A stretch of 64,000 nt of DNA from contig NZ_JXQQ01000022.1 in assembly GCF_000834655.1 (NCBI RefSeq), positions 1-64,000 on the forward strand. The letters are read 5' to 3'. Both the position numbers and the translations under genes were made by a program. Below the pieces are notes generated by a model. The model was not told the origin of the DNA and did not search any database. It saw nothing but the letters and a program-made list of their open reading frames with translations. Source of the stretch: Variovorax paradoxus. GTDB lineage: Bacteria > Pseudomonadota > Gammaproteobacteria > Burkholderiales > Burkholderiaceae_C. Positions 15,755 through 24,709 of the stretch are shown one piece after another. Position 1 is the first letter of the stretch, and each line of letters starts with the position of its first letter.

Positions 15755-16126
15755 GTGGGCGGCGTTCGCACGCTGCTGCGCCTCGAAGGCGCCGTTGTGC
15801 TGGTCGCGGCGCTGGCCGCCTACACGCAGTTCGGCCTCGGATGGGGCGTGTTCGCGCTCTGGCTCCTCGTGCCCGACCTGTCGCTGCTCGGCTACCTCGC
15901 GGGCCCGCGCGTGGGCGCGGCGCTCTACAACGCGACGCATTCGTACATCGGTCCCGTCGCGCTGCTCGTGCTCGGCGTGCTGGCGGCAATGCCGTGGGCC
16001 GTGGCTGGCGCGCTGATCTGGTTCACGCACCTCGGCCTGGACCGTGCCCTGGGCTACGGCCTGAAGTACGCCTCGGGCTTCGGCCTCACGCACCTGGGCC
16101 GCATCGGCCGCGCCGATCCATGGTGA
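15755..16126 (+). CDS. DUF4260-type small membrane protein
   Basis: From the GTG at 15755 the product has 123 residues with three to four TM helices. It contains LLVPDLSLLGYLAGPRVGAALYNATHSY and HLGLDRALGYGLKY, typical of DUF4260 proteins (usually 115-125 residues), whose function is unknown. The start is uncertain. The frame stays open upstream through the repeat to an ATG at 15632, which would add about 40 residues of translated repeat with no TM character. The GTG was chosen because it follows GGGAG, supplied by the repeat end, and gives family length. Confidence 0.75.
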   Translation: MGGVRTLLRLEGAVVLVAALAAYTQFGLGWGVFALWLLVPDLSLLGYLAGPRVGAALYNATHSYIGPVALLVLGVLAAMPWAVAGALIWFTHLGLDRALGYGLKYASGFGLTHLGRIGRADPW

Positions 16127-16128
16127 CG

Positions 16129-16509
16129 ATGAAAGACACGGCCCCCGTGATGCGCCCGCATGTCGCGCGCGCCTGGATGCTGGTCGAGGCGCTCACGCTC
16201 GGTGTCGCCTCGATCGTGCATGCAGGCCGCCTCGTTGCGGGCCACGCGCATCCGCAGGCCCGCATCGCCGAGGCGGTGATCGCCACCGTGCTGGTGCTCG
16301 CTTCGGTCGAGACCTGGCTGCGCCCCGCGCACGCGCGGCCGGCCGCGATCTTCGGCCAGGGCTTTGCGCTCGCCGGCACGCTGGTCGGCCTTTTCACCAT
16401 CGTGCTCGGCATCGGCCCGCGCACGGTGCCCGATGTCGTCTATCACGCGCTGCTGCTCGCCATGCTCGCGACGGGCCTGACCTTGGCGGTGCGATGCCGA
16501 CCGGTCTGA
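16129..16509 (+). CDS. Small four-TM membrane protein, unknown function
   Basis: The 126-residue product is almost entirely hydrophobic helices (about residues 15-36, 50-68, 78-100 and 104-122) with short charged loops. It starts three bases after the DUF4260-type gene; an ATG at 16120 would overlap that gene. No family was recognised. The close spacing and the two-component genes next to it suggest one envelope-related operon. Confidence 0.6.
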   Translation: MKDTAPVMRPHVARAWMLVEALTLGVASIVHAGRLVAGHAHPQARIAEAVIATVLVLASVETWLRPAHARPAAIFGQGFALAGTLVGLFTIVLGIGPRTVPDVVYHALLLAMLATGLTLAVRCRPV

Positions 16510-16559
16510 TGGCCAGCGAAGTCATTCGCCACATGTTTGCCAGGAGGCACAATCCCGCC

Positions 16560-17267
16560 ATGCCGCGCATCCTGCTGATCGACGACGACGAACACCTCGC
16601 CGCGCCGCTGACCACCTACTTCGCACGCTTCGGCTGCACGCTGGAGAGCGCCGTGCGCCCGAGCGAAGGCCTGGCCAAGCTGCGCGCCGGCCAGTACGAC
16701 GCGGCCATCCTCGATGTGATGCTGCCCGAGATGGACGGCTTCGCGCTGTGCCGCGAGATCCGCAAGGAGAGCGACATCCCCATCGTGATGCTCACCGCCC
16801 GCGGCGAGGTGATGGACCGCGTGGTGGGCCTGGAACTCGGCGCCGACGACTACGTGCCCAAGCCCTTCGAGCCGCGCGAGCTGGTGGCGCGGGTGCAGAC
16901 CATCCTGCGGCGCCAGCGCAGCACGCCGGCGGCGGCGAACGGCAACGGCAGCAACGGCACGCAACTGCGCGTGTTCGACGGCCTCTCGATCGATCTCGAC
17001 CGGCGCCAGGTGCTGCGCCATGGCGAACGCATCGAGCTCACCGGCACCGAGTTCGAACTGCTCGCGCTGCTGGCGGCCGAGCCCGGCAAGGTCTTCAGCC
17101 GCGACGACATCCTGAACCGCCTGCGCGGCCACGAGGCCGAGCTCTACACCCGGGCGGTCGACATCGTGGTGAGTCGCCTGCGCAAGAAGCTGGAGCCGCT
17201 GGACTGCATCAAGACGCTGCGCAATGCCGGCTACGCGCTGGCCGTCGCACGCAGCGAGCCTGCATGA
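16560..17267 (+). CDS. OmpR/CpxR-like response regulator
   Basis: The 235-residue product has a receiver domain with acidic pocket D8-D9-D10, phospho-acceptor D52 in LDVMLPEMDG, and K101 in YVPKPFEPREL. A winged-helix OmpR-type domain follows (about 135-230), with IELTGTEFELL and YTRAVDIVVSRLRKKLE. The ELTGTEF segment and receiver sequence resemble E. coli CpxR closely. It binds DNA when phosphorylated by the kinase encoded next, whose start overlaps its stop (ATGA). The ATG at 16560 lies 12 bases after AGGAGG and gives the normal N terminus. Confidence 0.93.
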   Translation: MPRILLIDDDEHLAAPLTTYFARFGCTLESAVRPSEGLAKLRAGQYDAAILDVMLPEMDGFALCREIRKESDIPIVMLTARGEVMDRVVGLELGADDYVPKPFEPRELVARVQTILRRQRSTPAAANGNGSNGTQLRVFDGLSIDLDRRQVLRHGERIELTGTEFELLALLAAEPGKVFSRDDILNRLRGHEAELYTRAVDIVVSRLRKKLEPLDCIKTLRNAGYALAVARSEPA

Positions 17268-18658
17268 GGTTTGGCGCAAGAGACCACCGCGAAGCGTGGC
17301 GCCAGATGGCCTGCCGCCGCGCCGAAATGCGCAGGCAATGGCACGCCCAGTGGCACGAGAAGGTGCAGGGCAAGCGCCGCTGGCGCCGGTCGCTGCGCAT
17401 TCGCCTCGTGATGATGTTCGTGCTGCTCGCGCTGGTGATGGCCGGTGTTTTCATGGGCGGTATGAAGAAGGCGTTTTCCACCGGCTGGGCCGAAGCCGCC
17501 AAGCCGATGCTGGTGGACTACGCCGACCGCCTCGTCGCCGAGATCGGCACGCCGCCCGACGTGGCGCGCGCGCAGGCGCTGGTGGCGCGCCTCCCGATCA
17601 CCATCCGCATCGTCGGCCCCACGGTCAACTGGGACTCCAACCCCGGCGGCAACAGCAGCCCCGGCGGCTGGATGCACGACCGCGACGAGGCGCTCTGGAA
17701 CGACAAGTGGTTCATCCGCCCGACGTCCGACGGCCACCGCGTGATCTTCGGCTGGGCACCCAAGCTCTGGCAGCTCGCGCCGCGCGCGACCGGCTGGGCC
17801 ACGCTGGGCCTGCTGCTGTCGTGCGTGCTGCTGGGCTATGCCTACGTAAGCCGCCTGCTGCGGCCGCTGATCGACATCCGCGAAGGCGCGCAGCGCTTCG
17901 GCCGGGGTGAGTTCACCGAGCCGATTCCAGTGCGCCGCAACGACGACCTGGGCGACCTGGCGCAGCGCATCAACACCATGGCCGACGACATCCAGGCGAT
18001 GCTCGATGCCAAGCGCGGCCTGCTGCTGGCGCTGAGCCACGAGCTGCGCTCGCCACTCACCCGCGCCCGGCTCAACGCCGAACTTCTGCCCGCCACGCCC
18101 GAGGGCCAGGCCGAGCGCGAGGCCCTGCTGCGCGACTTGAACGAGATGCGCGACCTGATCAGCGACCTGCTCGAGAGCGAACGTCTCGCGAGCCCGCATG
18201 CGGCGCTGCAGCGCGAGCCGGTCGACCTTGCGGTGCTCGTGCGCCAGATCGTGGCCGAGATGCCCGGCGCCGAGATGGTGCACCTCGACCTGGCCGAAGG
18301 CCTGCCGCCGCATTCGATCGACCGCATGCGCATCCGCCTTTTGGTGCGCAACCTGCTGGACAACGCCATGCGCTACAGCATCGAGGCGCCCCGGCCGCCG
18401 TGCGTGTCGCTGCGCGCGGTACTGGACGGCCGGGTGCAGGGCGTCGAGCTCGAGATGCGCGACTTCGGCCCGGGCGTCGACGAAGCGCAGCTCGGGCGGC
18501 TGACCGAACCCTTCTATCGCACCGACGGTGCTCGCGCGCGCGCCACCGGTGGGGTCGGCCTGGGCATGTACCTGTGCCGGCTGGTCGCCGAGGCGCATGG
18601 CGGCTCGCTGACCGTGCGCAACGCGAACCCGGGGTTGCAGATCGTCGTGCGGTTCTGA
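17264..18658 (+). CDS. Sensor histidine kinase (CpxA-like)
   Basis: The 464-residue protein has TM1 (about 48-66), a periplasmic domain of about 115 residues, TM2 (about 180-200), a HAMP domain, and a dimerisation box with H259 in LALSHELRSPLTRAR. Its ATPase domain has the N box (LLVRNLLDNAMRYS), G1 (DFGPGVD), F box (EPFYRTD) and G2 (GVGLGMYL). It phosphorylates the overlapping response regulator. The N-terminal 45 cytoplasmic residues are unusual, rich in Arg, Trp and His. With the Spy/CpxP-like gene upstream it forms a Cpx-like envelope sensor. Confidence 0.93.
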   Translation: MRFGARDHREAWRQMACRRAEMRRQWHAQWHEKVQGKRRWRRSLRIRLVMMFVLLALVMAGVFMGGMKKAFSTGWAEAAKPMLVDYADRLVAEIGTPPDVARAQALVARLPITIRIVGPTVNWDSNPGGNSSPGGWMHDRDEALWNDKWFIRPTSDGHRVIFGWAPKLWQLAPRATGWATLGLLLSCVLLGYAYVSRLLRPLIDIREGAQRFGRGEFTEPIPVRRNDDLGDLAQRINTMADDIQAMLDAKRGLLLALSHELRSPLTRARLNAELLPATPEGQAEREALLRDLNEMRDLISDLLESERLASPHAALQREPVDLAVLVRQIVAEMPGAEMVHLDLAEGLPPHSIDRMRIRLLVRNLLDNAMRYSIEAPRPPCVSLRAVLDGRVQGVELEMRDFGPGVDEAQLGRLTEPFYRTDGARARATGGVGLGMYLCRLVAEAHGGSLTVRNANPGLQIVVRF

Positions 18659-18663
18659 GACAA

Positions 18664-18760
18664 GACTTACCCCCGGTCTTCGCGCACTTCGTGTCGCTTC
18701 GCCAACCTCCTTTCAGGGGGCGACACGAGCGGCCCGGCAAAGCCGGTTCCGCGGTGTCTC
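18664..18760 (+). repeat. Dispersed structured repeat, copy 5
   Basis: Plus orientation, directly after the kinase gene. Hairpin 2 arms GACAC (18722-18726) and GTGTC (18754-18758) enclose GCGG/CCGC and CCGGC/GCCGG. GCGG/CCGC replaces GTGG/CCAC of copy 4 by a compensatory change. The rest of this 271-bp gap (18761-18929) holds no recognisable gene. Confidence 0.88.
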
Positions 18761-18929
18761 CGACTGGAGCGCAGCAGTTTCATGTGCCACGGATCGCGCG
18801 ATAGCGTGGTGAAACACCGAGTTCCCCCTTGGTGCGGGCCTGTCGCCTGCGCTACCAGCGGGCGCGATGGGCGCGGCTAGGATGCGCCTCCAACCCAGGT
18901 CCGCCGCGTCCATCAATCAAGGAGACACC

Positions 18930-19973
18930 ATGAGCAGCTCACTCACCAACCACCAGGTCCGCCTCGCCAAGCGCCCCGAGGGCACGGCCACCCGCGAGAA
19001 CTGGAAGTTCACCACCGAGCTGGTCGGCGAGCCGGCTGAGGGCGGGGTGCTGGTCAAGACGCTGTCGCTGTCGCTGGACCCCGCGATGCGCGGCTGGCTC
19101 AACGACGCCAAGAGCTACATCGCGCCCGTGGCCATCGACGAAGTGATGCGCGCGGGCGGCGTCGGGCGCGTCATCGCCTCGAAGAACCCGCAGTTCGCGG
19201 TGGGCGACACGGTCTACGGCACGCTGGGCGTGCAGGAATACATGTTGATCCCCGAAGACCAGCTCAAGCGCAACGGCCTGGTCAAGATCGACCTGCGCGT
19301 GGGCACGATCACGCAGTGGCTCAACGTGCTGGGCATGCCGGGCATGACCGGCTACTTCGGCCTCATGGACGTGGGCCAGCCCAAGGCGGGCGAGACGGTC
19401 GTCGTCTCCGGCGCGGCCGGTGCAGTGGGGCAGACGGTGGGCCAGCTGGCCAGGATCAAGGGCTGCCGCGTGGTCGGCATCGCCGGCGGCGCGGCCAAGT
19501 GCGACTGGGTGGTCAAGGAGCTGGGCTTCGACGCCTGCATCGACTACAAGGCCGGCGCAGGTGCGGTGCGCGAGGGTCTCAAGGCGCATTGCCCGAAGGG
19601 CGTGGACATCTATTTCGACAACGTCGGCGGCGAGATCCTCGATGCGGTGCTGGCGCGGCTCGCGCGCAAGGCCCGGGTGATCATCTGCGGCGCCATCAGC
19701 CAGTACAACAACGCCAACAGCATGCCCGGCGCCGGTCCGAAGAACTACCTGAGCCTGCTGGTGAACCGTGCCCGGATGGAGGGCATCGTGGTGTTCGACT
19801 ATGCCGACCGCTACCCCATCGCCATCGCCGAGCTCGCCGGCTACCTGAAGGATGGCCGCATGAAGAGCAAGGAAGACATCGTGAAGGGGCTGGACACCTT
19901 CCCCGAATCGCTCAACAAGCTGTTCGCCGGGGAGAATTTCGGCAAGCTGGTCCTGGAGGTCGCCCAGGACTGA
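18930..19973 (+). CDS. NADP-dependent oxidoreductase, MDR family (CurA/PTGR-like)
   Basis: The 347-residue product is a zinc-free medium-chain reductase. It has an N-terminal GroES-like domain with SLSLDPAMRGWLND, and a Rossmann domain with VVVSGAAGAVGQTVGQLAR (AxxGxxG), NVGG and IICGAISQYN, typical of enone/2-alkenal reductases such as CurA and prostaglandin reductase. These reduce activated C=C bonds using NADPH; the substrate here is unknown. The ATG at 18930 follows AAGGAGA. It faces a convergent small gene. Confidence 0.93.
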   Translation: MSSSLTNHQVRLAKRPEGTATRENWKFTTELVGEPAEGGVLVKTLSLSLDPAMRGWLNDAKSYIAPVAIDEVMRAGGVGRVIASKNPQFAVGDTVYGTLGVQEYMLIPEDQLKRNGLVKIDLRVGTITQWLNVLGMPGMTGYFGLMDVGQPKAGETVVVSGAAGAVGQTVGQLARIKGCRVVGIAGGAAKCDWVVKELGFDACIDYKAGAGAVREGLKAHCPKGVDIYFDNVGGEILDAVLARLARKARVIICGAISQYNNANSMPGAGPKNYLSLLVNRARMEGIVVFDYADRYPIAIAELAGYLKDGRMKSKEDIVKGLDTFPESLNKLFAGENFGKLVLEVAQD

Positions 19974-19979
19974 GGCGGC

Positions 19980-20303
19980 TCAGGATTCGCTGGGGCGCAT
20001 CGGGATGTCGCCCATCGCATCGTCCTCGCGCAGGCCCCGCGCGGCCTTGAGCAGTTCGATCGAGAGGCCGTCGCCGTGGCCTGCAAAGCCCTTGGCGATG
20101 CCCTCCAGCACCGTCGAGAGGCCTGCTTCCCCGTCAGCGCGGGCATCCATGCTGATGTTGAGCACCCGGGCCGCCATCTGGCGGTAGGTGATGGCGCCGG
20201 CGCCTTCGAGCGCGGCCACCAGGTCCAGGTACAGCGCCAGGTTCAGGTCGAACACCAGCTTGGGCGTGATTTCGAAGTCGTCATTGTTTTTCTTGTCGTC
20301 CAT
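19980..20303 (-). CDS. Small acidic protein of unknown function
   Basis: The 107-residue product has a charged N terminus (MDDKKNNDDFEITPKLV), then mostly helical sequence and an acidic C-terminal tail. It contains no signal or TM segment. The ATG at 20303 follows AAAGGAGCC, a good ribosome site. No family was recognised. It is convergent with the oxidoreductase gene, with 6 bases between stops. Confidence 0.6.
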   Translation of the reverse strand: MDDKKNNDDFEITPKLVFDLNLALYLDLVAALEGAGAITYRQMAARVLNISMDARADGEAGLSTVLEGIAKGFAGHGDGLSIELLKAARGLREDDAMGDIPMRPSES

Positions 20304-20385
20304 GGGTTCGGCTCCTTTTTTCTGAGCCTCCACTCTAGCCAGAAATTTTGCGCCCGTTCGTCGGACATGGGCGTGATTCGCGCTG

Positions 20386-21237
20386 TCAGCGCGCACGAGT
20401 GCCCATGACGGCGGCCGCAATGATCAGCGCGGCCGCGAGCGCGATGCTCGCGGTGAGCGGGCGGCCCGTCACGGTCAGCAGCAGCGCCGTCGAGGCGAGC
20501 GGCGTGATGTAGCTCAGGATGCCGATCTGCCGCGCATCGCCGCGCTTGAGCGCCATGTCCCAGAAGAAGAACGCCGCGCCCAGCGGGCCGAGGCCGCAGA
20601 GCGCGAGCAGCAGCCAGTCCCTGGCCAACAGCGCGACGGAGGGTTCGAGCAGCCCGTGGCACGCCAGCGACAGCGCTCCCGATACCAGCCCGAAGAGCCC
20701 GATCGCTGAGGTGGGAAACGCCGGCACGCGCTTTGTCCAAAGGGAATAGCTCGCCCAGATGAAGGCCGAGCCCGCCGCAGGCACGAAGCCCCAATAGGTT
20801 GCGGACGCCCCGGCGGCTGGTGCCGCACCGCCGCGCGCACTCAGGATCGCCACTGCCGCGCCCGCGAACCCCAGCAGCGCCGCGATCACGTGCAGCGGCC
20901 GCAGCGACATGCGCGGCAGCAGCACCGGCGCCAGCACGACCATGAGCAGCGGCCACAGGTAGTTGACGAGATTGGCTTCGACCGGCGGCGCATACCGCAG
21001 TGCGATGAACAGCAGGAAGTGATAGCCGAAGAGGCCGTAGATGCCCAGGGCCAGGGTGCGCGGCGGCACTTTCCATGCGCGGCGGTCGCGCAGCGCGAGC
21101 GGCCAGCTGGGCACGCTGCCGATGATGAGCGCGAGCCCCGTGAGCAGGAACGGCGGCAGGTGCGACAGGGCGGTGCCGAGCGAGGCCAGGCTGGTCCAGA
21201 GCGCGATGGCGAGCAGGGCGTAGGCGGTGGAAGACAT
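20386..21237 (-). CDS. EamA/DMT-family transporter
   Basis: The 283-residue integral membrane protein has ten hydrophobic helices arranged as two EamA repeats. It contains the typical LVNYLWPLLMVVLAP segment at the end of repeat 1 and ILSYITPLASTALLL in repeat 2. DMT transporters usually export small metabolites such as amino acids; no substrate can be assigned. Met at 21237 was chosen; a start at 21246 adds three residues and has no better ribosome site. Confidence 0.9.
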   Translation of the reverse strand: MSSTAYALLAIALWTSLASLGTALSHLPPFLLTGLALIIGSVPSWPLALRDRRAWKVPPRTLALGIYGLFGYHFLLFIALRYAPPVEANLVNYLWPLLMVVLAPVLLPRMSLRPLHVIAALLGFAGAAVAILSARGGAAPAAGASATYWGFVPAAGSAFIWASYSLWTKRVPAFPTSAIGLFGLVSGALSLACHGLLEPSVALLARDWLLLALCGLGPLGAAFFFWDMALKRGDARQIGILSYITPLASTALLLTVTGRPLTASIALAAALIIAAAVMGTRAR

Positions 21238-21304
21238 GACCGGCAAGGCTAAGCGATGGCGTCGTCGCGCAACGCCGGCCGGTCGTCGCGCGACGACGGT
21301 CTTG

Positions 21305-22009
21305 TCAGACGCCCCGGCGGCGCAGCGCGGCGGTGAGCGCCGATGGAGAGCGGTAGCCCGTGCGCCGCGCCGTTTGAGCGACGCTCAGGCCGTCCAGACG
21401 CAACTCGCGCGCATGCGCCAGCCGCAATCCGCGGAGCCACTGCATCGCGCTCGTGCCTTGCTCCTCGCGGCAGCGCTGCGCGAACTGGCTGGGGCTCAGG
21501 CAGGCGACCTCGGCGAGGTCGGCAACGCCCAGCGGCTCGTGCCACCGCATCCGGGCCCAGGCCGCGAGCGCCTGCCAATCGATGCGGCGGCGGCGCGTGT
21601 CCGGCAAGGACGAAGGCAGGGGGCTCCAGGCTTCCAGCAGCAGCGCGGGGCCATGCTGCAGGGCGAGCGCGGCGTGCTGCGGCTGCTTCATGCAAAGCGC
21701 CAGGTAGCGCGCCAGCGCGTGCAGCTGCGGCACGTCAGACGGTGCGCGTTCGGCGCAGCGGGCCCATGGCGCCTGCGTGGTGTCGAGCACCAGGCACACG
21801 CTGCCCTGGCCGCGTGCCCCGAAGTCGTGGCGATCGCCGGGCGCGACCACCTGCGCCTGGCCGACGCCGATGCCCGCGCCCCGGCCTTCGACCTCGATGT
21901 CGAGCACGCCGTCGAGGCCGATCAGCACCTGGAAGTGGTCGTGCGCATGGCTGCCACGCGACGTGCCGTAGTCGCGCAGCGAAAGGGCTTGGATGGCGGA
22001 TGCGTGCAT
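21305..22009 (-). CDS. AraC-family transcriptional regulator
   Basis: The 234-residue product has an N-terminal cupin-like sensor domain (HAHDHFQVLIGLDGVLDIEV) and a C-terminal AraC double helix-turn-helix (WARMRWHEPLGVADLAEVACLSPSQFAQRCREE...GLRLAHARELR). The second HTH ends in SVAQTARRTGYRSPSALTAA. It lies between the EamA transporter and an anion permease, all on the minus strand, and may regulate either. Confidence 0.9.
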   Translation of the reverse strand: MHASAIQALSLRDYGTSRGSHAHDHFQVLIGLDGVLDIEVEGRGAGIGVGQAQVVAPGDRHDFGARGQGSVCLVLDTTQAPWARCAERAPSDVPQLHALARYLALCMKQPQHAALALQHGPALLLEAWSPLPSSLPDTRRRRIDWQALAAWARMRWHEPLGVADLAEVACLSPSQFAQRCREEQGTSAMQWLRGLRLAHARELRLDGLSVAQTARRTGYRSPSALTAALRRRGV

Positions 22010-22035
22010 GGCGGGAAGGCGCGATTGTCCGCCTG

Positions 22036-23166
22036 TCACGCAAGCCGCAGCAACAGCGCCGAGGCCGCGCACACCAAAAGGAACGGAATGCTGATGCGGT
22101 GGAATTCGCGCATGCCGTTCGGCAGCTTCGCGAGCCGCAGCGCGATCAGGTTGGCCAGCGAGCCCAGCACGCAGCCGAAGCCGCCCACGCTCACACCGGC
22201 TGCCAGCGCGGGCAGGTCGCGCACATGGCTGTCCAGCAGGATTGCCGCCGGCACGTTGCTGATGAACTGCGAGGTGACGATGGCCGCGAGGTAGGCGCGC
22301 CATCCCTCGGTGATCGGCCAGTACCCGAGCAGGGCGGTGATGGTCGGCAACTCGGCAAGCTGGCGCAGGTCCACGAACATCAGCGCGATGATCGCGAGCA
22401 GCGCCCAGTCGATGCCGCGCAGCACGCGCGGGTAGGTCACCAGGAACACGCCGAGCACCACGCCCAGTCCGGCCAGCAGCCAGTGCCGGTCGAGCGCGAC
22501 CACGAAGCCGATGAAGAGCACGCCCGCCAGCGCCAGGAGCCGCGGCTGAACCGGTGCCGCCTCGGCCGCAGGCTTGAGCGCGATGGGCGTGCGCGGCACC
22601 AGCAGCCACACTGCGACGAAGAGCCAGAACAGCATCACCGCCACCGTCGGTCCCATCATTGCCATGAACGCGAAGAAGCTCTCGCCCGAGCGGTGCCAGA
22701 GGTAGAGGTTCTGCGGATTGCCGATCGGCGTGAGGGCCGAGCCCGCATTCACCGCCAGCGCCTCCAGCACCACGAGCCGCGCGAGCGGCAGGTGCGCCTG
22801 GGTTGCGAGCACGCGCGTGAGCGGCACGAGGAGGAACAGGCTCACGTCGTTGGTCACCAGTGCGGAGAGCAACGCCGCGCTTGCGGTCAGCAGCATCGCC
22901 AGGCTGCGCTGGTTGTGCGTGCGCGCGAGCAGGCGCTGCGCAGCGGCCTGCAGCATGCCGCTCTTCTCCACGCCCTGTGTGATGGCCAGCAGGCCCGCGA
23001 GCGCGCCCACCGTCTGCCAGTCGACGAGCTTGAGCCACTCCATCGGCGCGCGCGGACGCAGGAACGCGAACAGCACCGCGACGGCGACCAGCACCCATAG
23101 CAGGCCGTTGCCGCCGCCCTGTTCTTCGGCCGGCGAAGGTGTGGCTTCAGCGGCCGACAAGGTCAC
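22036..23166 (-). CDS. Anion permease of the ArsB/NhaD/SLC13-like superfamily
   Basis: The 376-residue membrane protein has about ten TM helices. It contains ALVTNDVSLFLLVPLTR and NAGSALTPIGNPQNLYLW, the conserved N-D and G-N-P-Q motifs of the ion-transporter superfamily (YbiR-like), and the repeat TSQFISNVPAAILL. The substrate is unknown. The GTG start at 23166 gives a 20-base overlap with the end of the upstream ligase gene and avoids a longer non-hydrophobic extension. It is probably co-transcribed with that ligase. Confidence 0.85.
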   Translation of the reverse strand: MTLSAAEATPSPAEEQGGGNGLLWVLVAVAVLFAFLRPRAPMEWLKLVDWQTVGALAGLLAITQGVEKSGMLQAAAQRLLARTHNQRSLAMLLTASAALLSALVTNDVSLFLLVPLTRVLATQAHLPLARLVVLEALAVNAGSALTPIGNPQNLYLWHRSGESFFAFMAMMGPTVAVMLFWLFVAVWLLVPRTPIALKPAAEAAPVQPRLLALAGVLFIGFVVALDRHWLLAGLGVVLGVFLVTYPRVLRGIDWALLAIIALMFVDLRQLAELPTITALLGYWPITEGWRAYLAAIVTSQFISNVPAAILLDSHVRDLPALAAGVSVGGFGCVLGSLANLIALRLAKLPNGMREFHRISIPFLLVCAASALLLRLA

Positions 23167-24709
23167 GCAATTCCCGCTTGAGCACCTTGCCGATCGCGCT
23201 GCGCGGCAGCTCGTCGATGAACTGCAGCCGCGCCAGGCGCTGGGTCTTTCCGAGCTGCTCGTTGGTCCATTGCAGCAGCGCGTCTTCGGTGGTGGCGTCA
23301 CCCTCGCGGCGCACCACGAAGGCCACCGGCGTCTCGCCCCATTGCTCGGACGGCACGCCCACCACCGCCACGTCGGCCACCGCCGCATGGCCACGCAGCA
23401 CGGCTTCGAGGTCGCTCGGGTAGATGTTGAAGCCGCCGCTGATGATCATGTCCTTCTTGCGGTCGAAGAGCGTGAGAAAGCCGTCGGCATCGAAGCGGCC
23501 CACGTCGCCCGTGCGGATGAAGCGCTTGCCCGTGGCGTCGAACCACTCGGCCTCTCGCGTCTTCTCGGGCTGGCGGTGGTAGCCGGTCATCATGCCGGCC
23601 GAGTGGCCCACCACTTCGCCGGCCACCTCGGTGTTGCCCTGCGGCAGCTCGTTGCCTTCTTCGTCGATCAGGCGGATGTCGCTGCCCGGCGCCGGCTGGC
23701 CCACCGTGTGCAGCTTGGTCGGGTGCAGGTGCGCCTCCAGGATGCAGGTGCCGCCGCCTTCGGTCATGCCGTAGAACTCGATCAGCCCGCCGGGCCAGCG
23801 CTTCAACACATCGGCCTTGAGCGCGGCGTTGAAGGGGGCGCTCGTGCTGAACTTGAACTGGAACGACGAGAGATCGTGCGCGTCGAAGCGCGGGTGCGCC
23901 ATCAGCCGCTGGTACTGCACCGGCACGAGCATCGTGTGCGTCACTCGGCGCGCCTCGGACAGCTGCAGGTAGCCCGCGGCGTCGAACTTGGGCATCAGCA
24001 CCACGCAGCCGCCGAAGGCGATGGTGGGGAAGAACACCACCAGCGTGGTGTTGGAGTAGAGCGGCGTCGACAGCAGCGTGACCGTGTCCGCGCTGTACTC
24101 GTACTTCGCGCCGCGCTGCACGTGCGCCCAGCGCATGCCGTGCCCCTGCACGATGCCCTTGGGCTCGCCGGTGGTGCCCGAGGAATAGATGATGTTGAAG
24201 GCCCACGAGGGCTGCACCTCGACTGCCTCGGGCTTTGCCCCGACCGGTGCAAGCCACGCGGCGAAGTCTCGTCCCGCCGAAGAGCCGTCGAGCGCGACCC
24301 GTGCAATGCCGCCTTCCTTGGCGGGGCCGACCACGTCGGCGGCCGAGGCATCGGTGAAGAGGATGCGCGCATCGGCGTCCTGGATCATGCGCGCGAGGCT
24401 CGCGGGCGTGGAGCCGGGCGCGAGCGGGGCAACGGCGACACCCGCGCGCAATGCGCCGAGGAATACTGCCGCGTAGTTCACTGACGACGTGGCGCAGACC
24501 GCGATGGCGTCGCCGGCCTTGAGGCCGTCGCGCTGCAGGCTGGTGGCGATGCGGTCCATCAGCGCGTCGAGCGCGCCGTAGTTCAGCGCGGATTGCGCGT
24601 CCGCGAGCGCAGGGCGATCGGGCGTGTGTTGGGCGTGGAGGCGAACCAGGTCGGCAATGGCGCCGAAATCGCGTTCCATCGCAGCTTGAATGGCGGGGTG
24701 CGTTTGCAA
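23147..24709 (-). CDS. AMP-dependent acyl-CoA synthetase/ligase
   Basis: The 520-residue product is a class I adenylate-forming enzyme: P-loop IIYSSGTTGEPKG, EFYGMTEGGG, RTGDVGRFDADGF, the hinge and GFNIYPSDLEA, and the C-terminal catalytic lysine in SAIGKVLKREL. Such enzymes activate a carboxylic acid as acyl-AMP, then form the CoA thioester. Chain length or aryl preference cannot be read from the sequence. The gene overlaps the permease gene, hinting at uptake and activation of an organic acid. Confidence 0.92.
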   Translation of the reverse strand: MQTHPAIQAAMERDFGAIADLVRLHAQHTPDRPALADAQSALNYGALDALMDRIATSLQRDGLKAGDAIAVCATSSVNYAAVFLGALRAGVAVAPLAPGSTPASLARMIQDADARILFTDASAADVVGPAKEGGIARVALDGSSAGRDFAAWLAPVGAKPEAVEVQPSWAFNIIYSSGTTGEPKGIVQGHGMRWAHVQRGAKYEYSADTVTLLSTPLYSNTTLVVFFPTIAFGGCVVLMPKFDAAGYLQLSEARRVTHTMLVPVQYQRLMAHPRFDAHDLSSFQFKFSTSAPFNAALKADVLKRWPGGLIEFYGMTEGGGTCILEAHLHPTKLHTVGQPAPGSDIRLIDEEGNELPQGNTEVAGEVVGHSAGMMTGYHRQPEKTREAEWFDATGKRFIRTGDVGRFDADGFLTLFDRKKDMIISGGFNIYPSDLEAVLRGHAAVADVAVVGVPSEQWGETPVAFVVRREGDATTEDALLQWTNEQLGKTQRLARLQFIDELPRSAIGKVLKRELRDLVGR

